NCBI RefSeq assembly: GCF_037023755.1
Contig: NZ_CP146100.1
Span: forward strand, 1,924,501 to 1,988,500
DNA from: Saccharopolyspora sp. SCSIO 74807
Lineage (GTDB): Bacteria; Actinomycetota; Actinomycetes; Mycobacteriales; Pseudonocardiaceae
DNA length: 64,000 bases
Reading direction: 5' to 3'
Both the position numbers and the translations under genes were made by a program. Below, piece after piece: positions 60,532-64,000 of this stretch. The notes below the pieces were generated by a model. It was not told the DNA's origin and made no database searches. It worked only from the letters and a program-made list of their open reading frames with translations. Each line of letters starts with the position of its first letter. Position 1 is the stretch's first letter.

Positions 60532-60758
60532 GGCGATCGACGATCCTTCACTGGTCGCTCGGGTGGGCGCGGCGCGATGCGCCGCGCCGTCGCCGAAGTC
60601 TAGCGAGCAGCGCGGGAGGCGTAGGTTGCCCTGGACGGATCAGGGGGGTTCCCCGCCCCTGGCTACACGCGACCCGCGCGCGCTCAGCTCGTGGCCTCAA
60701 CGGGTGAAAGATCTCGAAAAATGCCCGAGAACGGCTTGCTGAAGTCACCATACATCGC

Positions 60759-62837
60759 ATGGCAGCGAACGCCGACGAGATCGTGATCACCAAGGTTGCC
60801 CCGGATGACATCGAGACGGTCGAAGCGTCAATTGCTTTGGGCAACCGGTCCAAGAAGACGCTCGGAATGCTTCCGCACGCCGCCTACTATGGTTATGCGG
60901 AGAAAGGTGGTTTGCTGACCGCAGTCATCGGCGGAGCGATCGTCGGCTACGCGCTCTTCCAATTTCCGCGGAACGAAGTTTCGCTGACCCATCTCTGCGT
61001 CCACCCAGAGAATCGCCGCCGAGGTGTCGCGCAGTTGCTCGTGACCGAGATTAGCAGGCGACATTCGGACAAGCTCGGGGTTCGGGCGAAGTGTCGCGAT
61101 GACTACGAGATGGATGATACTTGGCGATCGTTGGGATTCACGAAGCGCGCTTCCACGCTCGGGCGCGGTAAGGATGCAGCGGCGATGACGGTATGGTGGC
61201 GAGACCACGGGCATCCGGACCTGTTCACTCAGTACGATGAACTGAGCCCACTGGCGGTCGTGGCTGATGTGAATGTCTTGCTGGACCTGTTTATCCGGCC
61301 TGAGCATCCGCGTGCCGCTGACTCGCGAATGCTGCTTGCGGACCACCTGGTAGATCGTTTGGAGGTCGTCACGACCAGAGGGTTGGATCGCGATCTCGCC
61401 CGGCACCCATCCGATGATCAGGAAAATCTTCGCAAGGCGGCGGCGTCTTGTCCGCGCAAGGAAGGTCCACCGTGGGAAGCCGAGCAACTTTACGAACTTT
61501 TGTTATCCGACGTCGTTCGAGACAATCCCGGATTTCCCAAAAACGATCAGGACGTAGGAGACCTGTGGCAGCTCGCGGAAGCGGCCGTCTGCGGTGCTGG
61601 AGCCTTCGTCACTTGGGATGAGGCGTTGATCAGGCGGTTCGGTCCCATCGTGCGAGAGCGCACCGGTCTTCGGGTGATGTCTCCGGACCGCGTGATCACT
61701 CGTCTCGACGAGCTGGCGAACTTCATGGCCTACCAACCGGAAGCTCTGCACGACGGACGGTACACGACGGTGCAGGCGGCTTCGGACTCCGAAGATGAGC
61801 TGCTTGGCTTCTTGAACGCCGATAAAGGGGAACGCAAGAAAGAATTTCGAGACCACCTTCGGTGGCTGGCTCGATCACAGTTCCCGCACTGGATCATCCA
61901 TGGCCCGGATCAGCGAGCGGTCGCGTGCTACGCGGGGTTCAAGGAGGGGTCTGTGTATCACGTTCCGCTGCTACGGATCGTGGATCACCCCATCGTCGAC
62001 ACCCTGGCGCGGCACCTCATCTGGGAGATTCGGCAAGCGGCGCGTAGGCAAGGGGCCAAAGTGGTGGATATCAGTGACGCTGCCCTACCTTCGCTTGTTG
62101 CACGTTTTGCCGAGTATGATGGATTGCGGCACATTGACGGTCATTGGTACGCGTGGATCGTTAACCGCTGTGGAACGAGCTTGGAAGTTACCGCGGAGAT
62201 GAACGCCGCCCGTAATGTCGTCAAGGTGGGCAGCGGGGTGCCATTGCAACCCAACCTCGGTCGACATGCGGTCGCGGAGTTCGAACGTTCGCATTGGCCG
62301 GCAAAGGTCATCGACGGTGAGCTGCCGTGTTTCGCTGTCGCCATTCAGCCCAGGTGGAGTGCAGAATTGTTCGGTGAGCCACGCACGTTAACCCCGCGCG
62401 GTGATCAGCTTTCCCTGGGGGTGGACCATGTATATTATCGCAGCCCCAAAAACGGCTCGCTCGCTTACCCGGCTCGAATTCTGTGGTACATGAGCGAAAA
62501 TATTAAGATGACCGGGAAGGCTCGGTTTATCGGTACATCGCTCCTATACGCGGTCAATGTTGGAGACGCTGCGGAGATGCATACTGCCCTGCGGAATTAC
62601 GGTGTCTTCAGGGTGGCGGACGTGCAAGGGGCCGCCGATCAGGACGGGCGGGTGCAAGTCTTGCGGTTCTCGAACACGGAACTGTTCACAAATCCGGTAT
62701 GGCGCGCGGATTATGACACCTTCGGTCCGGCGATGGGTGGTCCCAGGAACTTCCTCTCCCCGGTGCGGGTCAGCCCTGCTCTCTTCGCGGAGATCTACCG
62801 CCGTGGGGTTCCGGGCGAGGCTGACGACCACCCGTAA
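60759..62837 (+). CDS. GNAT-PIN-PUA-like fusion protein
   Basis: A 692-residue multidomain protein. Residues 5-150 form a GNAT acetyltransferase with the acetyl-CoA loop HPENRRRGVA (82-91). Residues 165-315 form a PIN nuclease with Asp170 and Asp176 (ADVNVLLD), an acidic cluster (Asp263, Asp265, Asp268) and Asp287 (TWD). Residues 345-470 look like a second, degenerate GNAT fold. Residues 525-680 look like a PUA/EVE-type RNA-binding fold (FAVAIQPRWSAELFG, then ILWYMSE, FIGTSLLYAVNVGD, GVFRVADV). GC is about 60% in sampled lines against 73% in an adjacent gene, suggesting transfer. An ASCH gene follows 69 bp later. The function is unknown; an RNA-targeting toxin or defence role is inferred. Confidence 0.75.
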   Translation: MAANADEIVITKVAPDDIETVEASIALGNRSKKTLGMLPHAAYYGYAEKGGLLTAVIGGAIVGYALFQFPRNEVSLTHLCVHPENRRRGVAQLLVTEISRRHSDKLGVRAKCRDDYEMDDTWRSLGFTKRASTLGRGKDAAAMTVWWRDHGHPDLFTQYDELSPLAVVADVNVLLDLFIRPEHPRAADSRMLLADHLVDRLEVVTTRGLDRDLARHPSDDQENLRKAAASCPRKEGPPWEAEQLYELLLSDVVRDNPGFPKNDQDVGDLWQLAEAAVCGAGAFVTWDEALIRRFGPIVRERTGLRVMSPDRVITRLDELANFMAYQPEALHDGRYTTVQAASDSEDELLGFLNADKGERKKEFRDHLRWLARSQFPHWIIHGPDQRAVACYAGFKEGSVYHVPLLRIVDHPIVDTLARHLIWEIRQAARRQGAKVVDISDAALPSLVARFAEYDGLRHIDGHWYAWIVNRCGTSLEVTAEMNAARNVVKVGSGVPLQPNLGRHAVAEFERSHWPAKVIDGELPCFAVAIQPRWSAELFGEPRTLTPRGDQLSLGVDHVYYRSPKNGSLAYPARILWYMSENIKMTGKARFIGTSLLYAVNVGDAAEMHTALRNYGVFRVADVQGAADQDGRVQVLRFSNTELFTNPVWRADYDTFGPAMGGPRNFLSPVRVSPALFAEIYRRGVPGEADDHP

Positions 62838-62892
62838 AGGTGATATCCGAGATACTTTCCCCAAGTCGCTTCGCACTGCTGTGCTAATAGTC

Positions 62893-62898
62893 TAGGAT
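62893..62898 (+). promoter_or_regulatory. Candidate -10 box of the ASCH gene
   Basis: TAGGAT ends 8 nt before ATG 62907, so the ASCH gene may have its own leaderless promoter. The embedded AGGA could instead serve as a ribosome binding site. Confidence 0.35.
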
Positions 62899-62906
62899 CT
62901 CATGCT

Positions 62907-63389
62907 ATGAGTGCCCCCACGATTTCCCCGGTGGAACCCACGTCGCGTCCGTTGCTGCTTTCGTTGCGGCCGCGGTTCGCCGAAGCGATACTGACCGGCT
63001 CCAAAACCGTCGAGCTGCGTCGTACCCGGGTCGCTGCCCCGATTGGCACCGAGCTAGTGCTTTACGCCAGTTCGCCGGTCATGTCCGTCGTGGGCGTTGC
63101 GACGCTGTTGGGCCGGGAATCCGGCACCCCCGATTCGATTTGGCGTAAGCACAAGCAGCACGCAGGCGTACGACGCCGGGAATACGACGAGTACTTCGCA
63201 GGGAGCGGCTTGGCCACTGCGCTGTCCATCGGCAAGGCTCAGGCGTTGGCGATTCCGTACACGTTGGCTTGGCTCCGTGACGAAGCCGCTTTCCAGCCAC
63301 CGCAGAGCTACCGTTACCTGACCTCCGCGGACCCGATATCGCTGCGGAGGCTGGCCGAAATGGAGCCGAACCAAGCTGTGCCCGCGTAA
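62907..63389 (+). CDS. ASCH domain protein
   Basis: A 160-residue protein with an ASCH/PUA-like fold. The start LLLSLRPRFAEAILTGSKTVELRR is the ASCH signature (a Lys/Glu/Arg-containing helix and strand), then ELVLYASSPVMSVVGVATL. The remainder (WRKHKQHAGVRRREYDEYFAG, then ALAIPYTLAWLRD and PPQSYRYLT) matches larger ASCH proteins that follow GNAT/PIN genes. It probably binds RNA or a nucleotide. It is lower in GC like the preceding gene, and the two probably form one module. Confidence 0.85.
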   Translation: MSAPTISPVEPTSRPLLLSLRPRFAEAILTGSKTVELRRTRVAAPIGTELVLYASSPVMSVVGVATLLGRESGTPDSIWRKHKQHAGVRRREYDEYFAGSGLATALSIGKAQALAIPYTLAWLRDEAAFQPPQSYRYLTSADPISLRRLAEMEPNQAVPA

Positions 63390-63417
63390 GGGCGCAGGCC
63401 GGGGTGCATGTGTAGCT

Positions 63418-64000
63418 TCAGCCCTCTTCTCTGCTATTTCCGTTCACCGGCGGGCTCGGGACGCACGGCGGTTCTTCGGCGTCGGCCGGGTCGAGTGCGT
63501 TGAGCACGTACTGCTCGGCGCGGCGGTCGAACGAGATGCCCAAGTGGTCGGTGGCGTTGATCTCGCAACCGTCCTGCAGCAGGACGTTCGTGACGTTCGG
63601 GCCGTCGAGGAAGGCCGAGGTGTACGGGGTCACGATCTCGTCGTAGCGGGTTGCGACGACGGTGTAGTCGACACCGGGAACGGTGTCGCCGCCGGCGTTC
63701 AAGTCGGCCAGGAACGCGGAGTCGTGCATCTGGTCCCGCACCGAGTCACCGAGTCCGGCCTGCAGCAGTTCCGGCACGCCGGGCAGGTGCGCGAGCCCGT
63801 CCACGTCGGTGCCGTGGTTGGACGGCGCGAGACCCACCAAGTGCCGGACCTTGTCCGCGCCGCCGAGTTCCTTCAGGTAGTAGCGCGGCATCATGCCGCC
63901 CTGCGAGTGCCCGACGATGTCGACCTGATCGCTGCCGGTGGCGGCGCGGACCTCGTCGACGAACCCGGACAGTTCAGCGGCCGACTGCGGCACCGGCGCG
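63418..64000 (-). CDS. Lipase/esterase, EstA-like (partial)
   Basis: The C-terminal 193 residues of an alpha/beta hydrolase; the N-terminus lies beyond the right edge. The nucleophile elbow GHSQGG and RYYLKELGGADKVRHLVGLAPSNHGTD are typical of secreted actinobacterial class 2 lipases. The Asp lies near TRYDEIVTPYTSA and the His near NATDHLGI. Two Cys (DGCE and PPCVP) could form a disulfide, consistent with export. The stop is at 63418. Confidence 0.85.
   Translation of the reverse strand, partial: APVPQSAAELSGFVDEVRAATGSDQVDIVGHSQGGMMPRYYLKELGGADKVRHLVGLAPSNHGTDVDGLAHLPGVPELLQAGLGDSVRDQMHDSAFLADLNAGGDTVPGVDYTVVATRYDEIVTPYTSAFLDGPNVTNVLLQDGCEINATDHLGISFDRRAEQYVLNALDPADAEEPPCVPSPPVNGNSREEG

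Noticed and set aside
60635-60665. GGGG/CCCC hairpin upstream of the GNAT-PIN gene
   Set aside because: Lies in a divergent gap where no transcript needs to end. It is a weak G/C stem, so it is not called a terminator.
1-64000. CRISPR arrays, prophage genes, rRNA and complete biosynthetic clusters
   Set aside because: None found: no regular short repeats with spacers, no phage structural genes, no rRNA and no PKS/NRPS genes.

Overview
This window is high-GC actinobacterial chromosome, probably from a Pseudonocardiaceae such as Saccharopolyspora. That placement is an inference from gene content and codon use. Its core follows the order I know from Mycobacterium tuberculosis Rv0808-Rv0823c: purF, purM, a DUF3073 protein, a YgfZ-type protein, a PabC-like aminotransferase, a nitrobindin-like protein, SseC, SseA, a thioredoxin, a DUF2993 protein, GlnR, MshD, the Pst transporter, PhoU, an LCP-locus protein and a Dus enzyme. 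Several genes look leaderless, with a TANNNT box about 7 nt before the start codon. Other genes are chained by 4-nt stop/start overlaps.

Layout. 1-2.5 kb: a membrane protein coupled to an ImmA/IrrE-like protease, and a PAP2-like protein. 2.7-6.05 kb: the purS-purQ-purL operon. 6.2-9.3 kb: two paralogous membrane proteins with pentapeptide-like repeats, and a secreted GH25 muramidase. 9.6-15 kb: a PAS-GGDEF-EAL protein, then a GH15 glucosidase/trehalase coupled to a glucose dehydrogenase. 15-22 kb: a T7SS-associated protein, a PRC-barrel protein, a subtilase, regulators, and a MarR/CLC divergent pair. 22-25 kb: two XRE-TPR regulators, each followed by a copy of the same 220-bp repeat. 25.3-28.3 kb: purF and purM. 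28.3-37.7 kb: a DUF4396 protein behind a CsoR-like operator, RsiG with asparaginase, BKACE, Fur/YgfZ, PabC-like and FABP-like genes. 37.7-41.1 kb: a sulfurtransferase operon preceded by a Cys-containing leader peptide, with thioredoxin and DUF2993 genes upstream. 41.5-49.4 kb: glnR, mshD, pstSCAB and phoU, with GTTCACC-type PHO boxes. 49.7-54.5 kb: a proline-rich membrane protein lacking an LCP domain, a GGDEF protein, a lipoprotein, dus and tRNA-Lys. 54.9-60.5 kb: accessory metabolism (VOC protein, two hydrolases, an acetyltransferase remnant, a flavin monooxygenase, an SDR and an FkbM methyltransferase). 60.7-63.4 kb: a lower-GC insert with a GNAT-PIN-PUA-like fusion gene and an ASCH gene. 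The window ends inside a lipase gene.

How the parts work together. Purine synthesis is split over two loci (purSQL, and purF/purM). Phosphate uptake and its PhoU regulator carry PHO boxes, and glnR has similar phased repeats. Two c-di-GMP turnover enzymes share the window with RsiG, the c-di-GMP-dependent anti-sigma factor, which suggests developmental control. The leader peptide suggests cysteine control of the sulfur operon. A family of about 50-bp palindromes lies at gene 3' ends, three of the four copies between convergent genes. The best candidate for an undescribed system is the GNAT-PIN-PUA-like plus ASCH island near the right end.
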